This document shows, piece by piece, positions 9,135-16,246 of a stretch of 64,000 bases of DNA (positions within the stretch are counted from its first letter, which is position 1; each line of letters begins with the position of its first letter). This stretch comes from Lentisphaera araneosa HTCC2155 (GTDB lineage Bacteria > Verrucomicrobiota > Lentisphaeria > Lentisphaerales > Lentisphaeraceae). Below the pieces are notes generated by a model. It ran no database searches and was not told the origin of the DNA. It saw nothing but the letters and a program-made list of their open reading frames with translations. The stretch is taken from contig NZ_ABCK01000006.1 of assembly GCF_000170755.1 (NCBI RefSeq), forward strand, positions 267,809 through 331,808, given 5' to 3'. Position numbers and translations under genes: made by a program.

Positions 9135-11098
9135 TGATCCCACAAAAAAACACAGCGCTTTTTCGTGAGAAATACGATCATGACCATGTGCATGGATCGG
9201 ATTGTTGTGACGATGGTCATTCCCATGCTCATGTGAGTGGTCCAGTGGTCATGCTCGGTGGAGCTTTGTTAGTGAGCTCTTATATCGCCGATTCAATTTT
9301 TGGCGAAGGTTCTTTCCATGGTCAACTTACGGCTTTAGTGGCGGCATTATTATTAGGTATCCCCATTGTGAAATCGGCTATACAGGACGTGATTAAGGGC
9401 AATTACTTCATGAATGAATTGGTGGCGCTCGCACTTCTTGCTGCTTTCATTGGTGAAGACTTTCGAACAGCCGCGGCCGTCGCCTTTTTTATGCTCATTG
9501 CGATTGCGATTGAACATAGAACGGCTGCAGGTGCGCACGAGTCTATCGAAGAAATCATTCGCTTGACCCCGCGAAAAGCAAAAAGATTAAAAGCAGATGG
9601 TTCTGAAGAAGAAGTCGATGCTTTAGAGCTTGCTTTAGGCGACAAGATTGTTGTACGACCAGGTGATGCGTTCCCTGCTGACGGTGAGTTAGTCAAAGGT
9701 TCCACAAGTGTCAACCAAGCTTCAATTACGGGCGAATCACTTCCTGTAGACTGTGAAGTTGGAGCAGAAATTTTTGCGGGCACTCAAAATTTGAGTGGCC
9801 TAGTACAAGTAAAAGTTACACGTATCGGTAGTGATACGACTTTGGGTAAAGTTCGCAACTTGATTGAGCAAGCCGAGAACGCCAAGCTTCCAGTCATGCG
9901 TATGATTGACCGCTATACGGCATACTACCTTCCCACAGTGATGATGATTGCAGCAGCGGTTTACTTCTTTAGTGGGTTTGATATGGATCGTGTTGTGGCG
10001 ACTTTAGTTGTGGCTTGTCCTTGTGCTTTAGTTGTAGCTACACCATCGGCTTTAGTTGCGTCGGTAGCATCCTGTGCGCGCTTGGGCCTTCTCATTAAAG
10101 ATGTGAGTGTTCTCGAATTAGCGGCAAAAGTAAATTCAGTTGTTTTTGATAAAACCGGCACACTCACTAAAGGTGATTTAGCCGTTGTGAAGCTCAAACC
10201 TGCAGAAGGAACTGAACCAGCAGACTTACTCAAAGCGGCAGTTATTGCCGAAAGTTCTTCCAATCACCCTGCGGCTCGCGCAGTTATTAAATTAGCTGGA
10301 GAAGCAGGTGTTACGGCTCCTGCAGATGTGGAATGCCAGGAAGTCCCCGGCCGAGGTGTCGAAGCGGTTTATGGTGGGAAAACTATTAGAGTTGGTCGTA
10401 GAAGTTGGCTCGAAGAGTGTGATGTAGATTGTAGTCCGATTGAAGTTAATCCTGAAGAAACAAAAGGCAGAAGTGTTGTGTATGTTGCTGAGGGAGCTAA
10501 AGTTCTTGGCTGGATAGGACTTAGCGACACTATTCGTGAGCAAGCACCAATTGCGATTAGCTCTTTGAATAAGCTTGGTGTAAATGATTTAAATATGGTG
10601 ACGGGTGATAGTGATTCTGTGGCTGTGAAAGTGGCCAAAGAAGTTGCGGTGAATCAAGTGAGTTCAGAATGCCTGCCGCATGAAAAAGTAGAATATGTAG
10701 AACGACTCAAATCTGAAGGTAAAATCGTTACAGTAGTTGGTGATGGTGTAAATGATGCGCCAGCCTTGGCCGCGGGTCATGTAAGTATTGCCATGGGTGT
10801 TTCGGGTGCCGATATTGCCGTGAATAGTGCTTCTGTAGCACTCATGAATAACGATTTACGCCGCGTGCCTTTCTTTATTAAATTGGCGAAAACGAACCAA
10901 GCGGTGATGATGCAGAACTTATTTGTCGGTCTTATCTCGATTGTGGGTGGCTTAGTCTTGTCAACACTGGGGATACTCGATGGTGTCAATGCAGCTTTCC
11001 TTCATACAATCTCGACTTTGATCATTATTGCGAACTCCGCAAGATTAGTTCGTCAGGGTGAAGATATTGAAGCAAGTGAAACGGCAGAGGTCAGCTAA
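9134..11098 (+). CDS. Heavy-metal P1B-type ATPase with His-rich N-terminus
   Basis: An ATP-driven metal exporter of the inner membrane. The N-terminus (about residues 12-36) is rich in His, Asp and Cys in place of a standard CxxC HMA domain. Visible P-type landmarks are ITGESLPV (near residue 197, actuator domain), the membrane metal motif CPC (near 295), DKTGTLT (near 339, phosphorylated Asp), the nucleotide-domain HP dipeptide in SSNHPAARA, and GDGVNDAP (near 536). CPCALVVATPSAL and the His-rich tail favour Zn/Cd/Co-type over Cu-type substrates, but this is not certain. Its 654 residues are normal for the family. It is translationally coupled to the SPFH gene upstream and the ABC ATPase downstream. 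Confidence 0.93.
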   Translation: MIPQKNTALFREKYDHDHVHGSDCCDDGHSHAHVSGPVVMLGGALLVSSYIADSIFGEGSFHGQLTALVAALLLGIPIVKSAIQDVIKGNYFMNELVALALLAAFIGEDFRTAAAVAFFMLIAIAIEHRTAAGAHESIEEIIRLTPRKAKRLKADGSEEEVDALELALGDKIVVRPGDAFPADGELVKGSTSVNQASITGESLPVDCEVGAEIFAGTQNLSGLVQVKVTRIGSDTTLGKVRNLIEQAENAKLPVMRMIDRYTAYYLPTVMMIAAAVYFFSGFDMDRVVATLVVACPCALVVATPSALVASVASCARLGLLIKDVSVLELAAKVNSVVFDKTGTLTKGDLAVVKLKPAEGTEPADLLKAAVIAESSSNHPAARAVIKLAGEAGVTAPADVECQEVPGRGVEAVYGGKTIRVGRRSWLEECDVDCSPIEVNPEETKGRSVVYVAEGAKVLGWIGLSDTIREQAPIAISSLNKLGVNDLNMVTGDSDSVAVKVAKEVAVNQVSSECLPHEKVEYVERLKSEGKIVTVVGDGVNDAPALAAGHVSIAMGVSGADIAVNSASVALMNNDLRRVPFFIKLAKTNQAVMMQNLFVGLISIVGGLVLSTLGILDGVNAAFLHTISTLIIIANSARLVRQGEDIEASETAEVS

Positions 11099-12228
11099 TG
11101 AGCGAAACAGTTGTTGAAGTCAGTAACTTAAATAAAGTTTTTAAAGACTTTTGGGGTCGCCCCAAAGCAAAAGCCGTCAATGGCTTAAATTTTGAGATCA
11201 AGAAAGGTCAAGTTTTCGGCTTGCTTGGTCCTAATGGATCGGGGAAATCAACAACGATCAAAATGCTTTTAGGCTTACTTTTTCCTTCTGTGGGTAAAGT
11301 TAAAATTTTTGGTGAGAAACCAAGTAATTTAGATGTCAAAAAACGCATTGGTTATTTACCTGAAGAAACCACCCTCTACCGTTACTTGAATCCTGAAGAG
11401 ATTTTGGATTTTTATGCGTCTCTTTTTAAAATTCCGAAGGCCGATCGTAAAAAGCGCGTGGATCAACTCATTGAAATGGTGGGCTTGACTCATGCGCGTA
11501 AACGTCCAGTAGGAGAGTTCTCTAAAGGTATGGCGCGTCGCATTGGCTTAGCTCAAGCCTTAATTAACGACCCTGACCTCATTATTTTAGATGAACCAAC
11601 TTCCGGTCTTGATCCCGTGGGTTGTCGAGAAGTAAAGGACTTAATTCGCCTCTTGGCAAAACGAGGAAAAACAGTGATTTTAAGTAGTCACTTGTTGGCG
11701 GATGTGGAAGATATCGTAGATAATGTCGTGGTCATGTATGGTGGGCACGTTCGCTCGAGCGGACGTTTAGAATCATTGTTGCAAGAGACAGATAAGCATA
11801 CTCTAACTTTTGAAACGAAAGACGATGAGCTTTTAGCTAAGATTCGAAAATTTGTCACAAAAGAACTTGGTGATGATGTGGATCTCGAGCACCCCAAGAG
11901 GTCACTTGAAGATATGTTCTTACAGGTGATTACTGAAGCCAAAGAAGATAGTATCACAACTTCTGGTGCAGATTATAGCGGTAAAGTCGCTGCCTATCTC
12001 CAAGAAGATGGGGAGCACGCTAATTCAGATGTTCTTGATAAGTTAACTCAAGCTGAGGTGATGGAAGAAGTTCCCGTACAAGAAGAGCCTGCTGAAGTCA
12101 AAAAAGAAATCTTGCAGGAAGTCATGCAGGATGAAGCAGTGGCTGAAGAGGAAACAGAAGAAGTCATAGAAGCCAAGAAGGAAGAGCAAAAAGAAGAGAT
12201 TAACGATAAGTTATCAAACCTTCTTTAA
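11098..12228 (+). CDS. ABC transporter ATP-binding protein with long acidic C-terminal tail, no permease nearby
   Basis: A complete ABC ATPase domain occupies residues 1-240, with Walker A GPNGSGKST (near 45), signature FSKGM (replacing LSGGQ), Walker B LIILDEPTSGLDP and the switch histidine in SSHL. The order and spacing resemble DrrA/CcmA/GldA-type exporters. Residues about 290-376 form a Glu/Lys/Val-rich low-complexity tail that is not part of the usual family. Its start overlaps the stop of the metal ATPase gene, making it the last gene of the SPFH operon. No membrane permease gene lies next to it. It may work with a distant permease or regulate the SPFH/ATPase system; neither can be decided here. 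It converges on and overlaps the glycosyltransferase gene by 4 bases. Confidence 0.85.
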   Translation: MSETVVEVSNLNKVFKDFWGRPKAKAVNGLNFEIKKGQVFGLLGPNGSGKSTTIKMLLGLLFPSVGKVKIFGEKPSNLDVKKRIGYLPEETTLYRYLNPEEILDFYASLFKIPKADRKKRVDQLIEMVGLTHARKRPVGEFSKGMARRIGLAQALINDPDLIILDEPTSGLDPVGCREVKDLIRLLAKRGKTVILSSHLLADVEDIVDNVVVMYGGHVRSSGRLESLLQETDKHTLTFETKDDELLAKIRKFVTKELGDDVDLEHPKRSLEDMFLQVITEAKEDSITTSGADYSGKVAAYLQEDGEHANSDVLDKLTQAEVMEEVPVQEEPAEVKKEILQEVMQDEAVAEEETEEVIEAKKEEQKEEINDKLSNLL

Positions 12229-13223
12229 GAGCACAAAATAAAGTTTCTTTGTGTTCTTAGATCGAGCTTTTCTAAGTAGCGTTTTATTTTTCCGCGGATC
12301 CCTCGATTTCCAACATAAGAAAGTATAAATTCATTTTGGAATTTTTGCGTATCCTGAAAATCATAGATGGGGACTCCATTTATTTCGCGGTCAATTAACT
12401 TCTTTGAGACATCAATATAAGCTTTGATTGTGATCCCGTACTTAAGTAATTCATCAGAGCGTTTGCGACTTTTGTTTCCTGCACCCCAAATCACCACTTC
12501 GTCAATATTATTTTTTTGTAGCTCCTGAGCTAAATAATAAGCTTTGCATGCGTAAAAATTCTCTGGGTCATAAAGTAGAGAACTACGCGTGAGACGTGAG
12601 GAGGAGTCATTCCAAGTTATGAGTTTGTGCGGGAGTTTTTCAATTTTGGCTCCGCTCGATAAAGCTTTGAGCCAGTAATCATAATCTTCTGGGAAACTGT
12701 TGTGTTGGTATGTTCCGATGGATTCATAAAGTTCTCGTCGAATCATGGTGCTTGGGTTGACCAGTGGCATTTCTATGAAGCGATTTTCTAAAATTTCCTC
12801 ATAAGTGAGGAGAGTGTTGTTCCAGTCCACAAAGTGTTGGAATCCCTCTGCCTTATCTAAGCATGAATTAAATTCTACTTGACTGGCTGATACCTGTAAG
12901 TTGGAGTCGTTGGTCAAATGTTGATGTTGCAATTTAAACCTATCGGGATGAGCAAAATCATCCGCATCCATTCTAGCAATATATTCACCGACGGCATGCT
13001 GCATGGCGAAGCTATGAGCTCGAGCGACGCCTTGGTTCTTTTGCTGTATTAACTTGATTCTCTTATCATTGGCGAAGGATTTGGCAATTATTTCACTTTC
13101 ATCTGTTGAGCCATCGTTGCAAAGAATGAGTTCGAAATTTTCATAATTCTGATTGATTAGACTTTCAATAGCAGTTTTTAACGTCGCTTCAGCATTGAAA
13201 TAGGGTAGGATTACAGAGATCAT
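12225..13223 (-). CDS. Family 2 glycosyltransferase
   Basis: The N-terminal GT-A domain starts with ISVILPYFNAEATL and has LCNDGSTDES and the metal-binding ARMDADDFAHPDRF (DxD motif). These place it in glycosyltransferase family 2, which transfers a sugar from a nucleotide-activated donor. The C-terminal 80 residues contain VIWGAGNKSRKRSDEL, a Rossmann-like Gly-rich segment. A small second domain like this occurs in some bacterial GT2 enzymes and may be regulatory. At 332 residues it is complete. It has no membrane segments and is probably cytosolic. The acceptor is unknown; surface polysaccharide or LPS decoration is plausible but not shown by neighbours. Confidence 0.88.
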   Translation of the reverse strand: MISVILPYFNAEATLKTAIESLINQNYENFELILCNDGSTDESEIIAKSFANDKRIKLIQQKNQGVARAHSFAMQHAVGEYIARMDADDFAHPDRFKLQHQHLTNDSNLQVSASQVEFNSCLDKAEGFQHFVDWNNTLLTYEEILENRFIEMPLVNPSTMIRRELYESIGTYQHNSFPEDYDYWLKALSSGAKIEKLPHKLITWNDSSSRLTRSSLLYDPENFYACKAYYLAQELQKNNIDEVVIWGAGNKSRKRSDELLKYGITIKAYIDVSKKLIDREINGVPIYDFQDTQKFQNEFILSYVGNRGIRGKIKRYLEKLDLRTQRNFILCS

Positions 13224-13322
13224 CAGATAGATTTAATAAAGTTTGATAATGAGCCAGTCTAGCTTATGCTAATAGGGATAGAGATAAATAGATCATACTT
13301 TAATAAAATTATAAGGTCGTAA

Positions 13323-13730
13323 ATGGATTTACTTTTGCTGTTACAAATCTTTGTATGCTTCAGCCTGACGGGCTTGATATGGCTCATTCAGATTGTGCAC
13401 TATCCGAGCTTTAAATATGTAAGTGAGTCTCATTTTGCTGAGTTCGCAAAGTTTCACGCGGATCGTATATCATTTATTGTGGTCCCATTAATGATAGTTG
13501 ACCTTGGGACATCTCTTTTCTTGATGGGGAAATACGGGGTCCTAAATGCTCTGTTGGCCATTTTGATTTGGCTTTCGACTGCCATTTGGAGCGTTCCTTG
13601 TCATGCTCGACTGCAAAAGCACGGAAAAGATGAAAAATGTATTCAGCGCTTGGTGCTTAGTAATTGGCCTCGGACCATTTTATGGTCAGCAAGATCAATT
13701 ATGTGGATGTTTGTTCTGCTTAAACTTTAA
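13323..13730 (+). CDS. Small conserved-looking integral membrane protein
   Basis: The 135-residue protein has about four hydrophobic helices (near 1-22, 52-70, 75-92 and 112-133). Between the first two is IVHYPSFKYV followed by FAKFHADRISFIVVPLMI, with conserved-looking His and Tyr residues. The pattern resembles small uncharacterised four-helix membrane proteins of many Gram-negatives. I cannot name a function. It stands alone with an AAGG ribosome binding site and ends overlapping the convergent small gene on the other strand. Confidence 0.65.
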   Translation: MDLLLLLQIFVCFSLTGLIWLIQIVHYPSFKYVSESHFAEFAKFHADRISFIVVPLMIVDLGTSLFLMGKYGVLNALLAILIWLSTAIWSVPCHARLQKHGKDEKCIQRLVLSNWPRTILWSARSIMWMFVLLKL

Positions 13731-13987
13731 CTTGCTTTGAGAAGCCCCTTTGTTTTAGGGGCCTCTTCACTTCTAACTGAAGAAAGGATCAAAGCATCGA
13801 ACTCCTGACTTGTGATGTAAGGGATGTTCTGGACAATCGCTAAAAGCAACTGCGACTCGCTAGAGAGTTCGCTTGGGGGCTTATCTTTTACTTTCAAGAA
13901 TAGCTTTTGTAAATTGATAATGAATTGTTGCTTAACTGTATTTTTAGCTTTGATAGCTTTTTGGTATTCGTTTTGTAAATTAACCAT
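13727..13987 (-). CDS. Small hypothetical protein, likely controlled by an upstream attenuator-like leader
   Basis: The 86-residue product starts MVNLQNEYQKAIKAKN. This start is chosen over one 12 codons upstream because AAGAGA lies at the right distance before it, whereas the longer start falls against the terminator of the leader. The sequence is helical, Lys/Gln-rich and without a signal peptide or membrane segment. I recognise no family. Its 5' leader contains a strong intrinsic terminator ending about 34 bases before the start codon, with a potential antiterminator strand upstream. Expression probably depends on readthrough. Confidence 0.55.
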   Translation of the reverse strand: MVNLQNEYQKAIKAKNTVKQQFIINLQKLFLKVKDKPPSELSSESQLLLAIVQNIPYITSQEFDALILSSVRSEEAPKTKGLLKAS

Positions 13988-14020
13988 TGTATGTCTCTTA
14001 AATTTATATTGATTTTTGGG

Positions 14021-14055
14021 CAAAAAAAAGCCCCGCAGATTTTTCTGCGGGGCTT
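14021..14055 (-). terminator. Strong intrinsic terminator just upstream of the small hypothetical gene
   Basis: On the minus strand, AAGCCCCGCAG and CTGCGGGGCTT form an 11-bp GC-rich stem with a 6-base loop, followed by a run of eight T. It precedes rather than follows the minus-strand gene starting at 13987, so it either ends an independent RNA or acts as an attenuator of that gene. Confidence 0.9.
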
Positions 14056-14200
14056 CGGAAAGTGTATGTGGATAAATCTATCTATTGAAATCCTTTTGCA
14101 CATGTCCATAGCCCCGCGGTCGTATAATGCTTAGGCATTACGACTGTGGTGTTCCAGCGATATGTTGTGCAAAGTGCGTTCATGATTTGTATCCAAAATT
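14021..14200 (-). ncRNA. Structured leader RNA / attenuator candidate (possible riboswitch)
   Basis: On the minus strand the region folds into a closing helix TTTGCACA/TGTGCAAA (14166-14173 with 14095-14102). This encloses an apical hairpin of two 5-bp segments with a 2-base bulge (14119-14144). The intrinsic terminator follows at 14021-14055. The segment GCGGGGCT at 14110-14117 is perfectly complementary to the 5' strand of the terminator stem (14047-14054), so it can act as an antiterminator. I do not recognise a known riboswitch consensus. The 5' end is a guess because no clear promoter is visible. A free-standing small RNA (for example a 6S-like one) is the main alternative. Confidence 0.55.
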
Positions 14201-14271
14201 TTTATTTGTCCTTTACAATTAGGATGATTTGGTTTTTTTCAAGTCGCATTAGTGAATATTTTTTTTTGGGA

Positions 14272-14360
14272 TAAAAAAACTGTCGCCCTGCTGGGAGTGT
14301 CAATAGGAGGGAGGGGAGGGTGCAGAACGACAGTTAAATGATGAGAAGCTCTCCTTCTCT
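14272..14360 (-). ncRNA. C-rich small RNA candidate with anti-Shine-Dalgarno loop
   Basis: Reading the minus strand, a TATACT hexamer (14367-14372) is followed by a hairpin GAGAAG/CTTCTC (14343-14359). A second hairpin closed by AACTGTCG/CGACAGTT (14278-14335) comes next, immediately followed by seven T, so the second hairpin doubles as terminator. CTGC/GCAG extends the stem. The loop of about 30 bases is almost all pyrimidine and carries three CCTCC segments, perfect complements of Shine-Dalgarno sequences. The first hairpin loop contains AGGAG, which could pair with that loop internally. The length would be about 88 nt. No reading frame of note is present. This architecture resembles C-rich regulatory sRNAs known in other bacteria, but no family is claimed. 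Confidence 0.65.
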
Positions 14361-14366
14361 GCACAT

Positions 14367-14372
14367 AGTATA
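14367..14372 (-). promoter_or_regulatory. -10 element for the C-rich small RNA
   Basis: TATACT on the minus strand lies about 7 bases before the predicted 5' hairpin. The region 17 bases upstream is T-rich (TTTTTA) and matches a -35 box only weakly. From here to the cmk start at 14558 nothing further was recognised. Confidence 0.45.
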
Positions 14373-14557
14373 TGGCTAGAAAAAGTAGATAAAAAGTTTT
14401 AGATGTGAGTCTTTGTGAAGCTGTTGTTCATTATGTACACCTAACCTCCAAAATTAATATTTAAGTTGTATTTAAAAGAAGTGCTGAAAAAATCATTTTC
14501 TTCGACTGAATTAGGTTTCAAGCGAGCTATATTGAGAAAAATTTTAAAGGATATTTT

Positions 14558-15247
14558 ATGGCTGAAATAGCTCAAATTACACTTGATGGCCCTGCCGCAT
14601 CTGGTAAAAGCTCTGCAGCAAAAGGGCTTGCAAAAGAACTTAATGCGTATTTTGTAAATACGGGCGATATGTATCGCGCTTTAACTTCCGTGGTTATCGC
14701 TAAAGGGATTGACCCCGAAACTCAGGCGGATGCCGTCGAAGCAATCCTTCCAGAGCAAGATATTCGTTACGTTTCTGGTGAAGGGTTAGATCTATTGTTA
14801 CATATCAATGGGGAATTAGCTGAGGCCTCGCAGGTACGTTCGCCGGAAGTTGCGGCAAAAGTTAGTCTTGTGGCAAAGATCCCTGCTGTTCGAAAATGGT
14901 TAGTGAAACGCCAACGTGAAGCAGCTGAATTAGGCTTGATCGTTATGGAAGGGAGAGATATCGGAACAGTGGTTTTTCCCGAAGCAAAATTCAAATTTTA
15001 TGTGAGTGCATCACCCATGGTAAGAGCCCAAAGACGCTTGGCTCAAGAGGGAGAAGTTTCTGAAGGAGCTACAGTTGAAAAAGTAGCTGCGGAGATCGCA
15101 AAGAGAGATGAAATGGATATGAATCGTGCTGTTTCACCTTTAAAGCCTGCCGAAGATGCGGTGATGGTTGATACTTCTGATCTTAGTTTAGAAGCAGTGA
15201 TTGCGATGATGGCAGAACGAGTAAAAAAAGGCTTAGCAGAAGGTTAA
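14558..15247 (+). CDS. cmk: Cytidylate kinase
   Basis: Phosphorylates CMP/dCMP with ATP in pyrimidine nucleotide metabolism. The N-terminus has the P-loop DGPAASGKSSAAKGLA, followed by VNTGDMYRAL as in bacterial Cmk. The central VMEGRDIGTVVFPEA and the later SASPMVRAQRRL (LID region Arg residues) confirm the family. At 229 residues the length is typical. An AAAGGA ribosome binding site precedes the ATG. It leads a four-gene run (cmk, thioesterase, DUF4202, RNA methyltransferase) with gaps of 4 bases or less. Confidence 0.96.
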   Translation: MAEIAQITLDGPAASGKSSAAKGLAKELNAYFVNTGDMYRALTSVVIAKGIDPETQADAVEAILPEQDIRYVSGEGLDLLLHINGELAEASQVRSPEVAAKVSLVAKIPAVRKWLVKRQREAAELGLIVMEGRDIGTVVFPEAKFKFYVSASPMVRAQRRLAQEGEVSEGATVEKVAAEIAKRDEMDMNRAVSPLKPAEDAVMVDTSDLSLEAVIAMMAERVKKGLAEG

Positions 15248-15251
15248 TCAA

Positions 15252-15665
15252 ATGGTTGAGGCAGAAATTTCTTATCGAGTACCCTATGCAGACACAGATC
15301 AAATGGGTGTGGTTTACTACGCTAATTTTTTCGTTTATTTTGAACGTGTTCGCAATGAACTTTTAAGAAATATGGGACTGCCTTATACGACTTTAGAAGC
15401 CGATGGTTTAATGTTGCCAGTAGCATCTGCAAATTGTGACTATAAAATCCCTGCGAAATACGATGATATGTTGCTTATTAAAGCGAGTATTTCAGAAATG
15501 AAAGGTTGCCGCATGCTTGTGAAAAACGAAGTTTTCAATCAAAACGGCGACTTATTAGTAGTAGGCGGAACGACGCATTGTTTTGTGAGTGCAGAAACGC
15601 GAAGACCAGTAAAGATTCCAGAGAATGTAATGACTTTGTTCAATGATTATAAGGAGAGTAAATAA
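15252..15665 (+). CDS. YbgC/FadM-type acyl-CoA thioesterase
   Basis: A hot-dog fold thioesterase of the 4HBT type. The N-terminus reads YRVPYADTDQMGVVYYANFF, containing the catalytic Asp of the YbgC family and the following Gly-Val-Val-Tyr-Tyr. At 137 residues it is complete. In Proteobacteria YbgC is linked to the Tol-Pal system and hydrolyses short acyl-CoA or acyl-ACP, but no tol genes are adjacent here. It starts 4 bases after cmk and its stop overlaps the next start. The exact substrate is unknown. Confidence 0.9.
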   Translation: MVEAEISYRVPYADTDQMGVVYYANFFVYFERVRNELLRNMGLPYTTLEADGLMLPVASANCDYKIPAKYDDMLLIKASISEMKGCRMLVKNEVFNQNGDLLVVGGTTHCFVSAETRRPVKIPENVMTLFNDYKESK

Positions 15666-16246
15666 TGGCCGATTATCAAAAAGCCCTTGAGCTAATTTTA
15701 GAAAAAAACCAACTTGATCCCGATAAAAAAATAATTGATGGAAATGAAGTCGGTGCGAATGTGCTTTACTCTAAATGCATGGGAGAATGGCAAGAGCGCC
15801 TTTATCCAGAAGTTGACGAAACTATTAAGCTAGCAGCAAGAGCACAGCATATTTGCCGTTGGGAATTGAAGCGCAATGATTTTCCAGAAGGTAAAGCGGG
15901 ATACTTTAAATGGCGTACCACATTAGCTAAACTTCACGCTAAAATCCTTTCTGAAATCATGGAAGAATGTGGATACTCAAGTGAAGAAATTGTACGTGCA
16001 AGTGAAGCGTGCCAAAAGAAAAACTTTAAGAATAATAGCGATAGCCAATGTGTCGAAGATTGTGCCTGCATGGTTTTTCTCAATTATTACTTTGATGACT
16101 TTATTGCTAAACACAGCGATGAAAAACTAGTAGATATCGTACAAAAAACTTGGGGAAAAATGAGCGAAAAAGCTCATGAAGCAGCTTTGAAACTCGATCT
16201 TTCAGAAAAAGCTTTGTCGATTGTGAAAACGGCTTTAGGGGCCTAA
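15665..16246 (+). CDS. DUF4202 family protein
   Basis: The 193-residue soluble protein has the features of the DUF4202 family: ARAQHICRWELKRNDFPEGKAGYFKWR near residues 58-84 and a later SQCVEDCACMVFLNYYF segment. The paired His/Arg and Glu/Asp residues resemble a metal-dependent HD-like helical domain, but this is inference. No function is established to my knowledge; some databases label relatives as glutamyl-tRNA synthetase-like without support here. It is co-directional and overlapping with its neighbours in the cmk cluster. Confidence 0.8.
   Translation: MADYQKALELILEKNQLDPDKKIIDGNEVGANVLYSKCMGEWQERLYPEVDETIKLAARAQHICRWELKRNDFPEGKAGYFKWRTTLAKLHAKILSEIMEECGYSSEEIVRASEACQKKNFKNNSDSQCVEDCACMVFLNYYFDDFIAKHSDEKLVDIVQKTWGKMSEKAHEAALKLDLSEKALSIVKTALGA

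Noticed and set aside
13739..13768. Inverted repeat GAAGCCCC/GGGGCCTCTTC as a terminator for the 13323-13730 gene
   Set aside because: It has no T run on either strand and lies inside the 3' end of the minus-strand coding region.
14021..14200. 6S RNA or SRP RNA assignment for the structured leader
   Set aside because: A closing stem and central bubble are somewhat 6S-like, but the SRP GGAAGCAG-type loop is absent. The pairing of the bubble strand with the terminator, with a gene just downstream, fits attenuation better.
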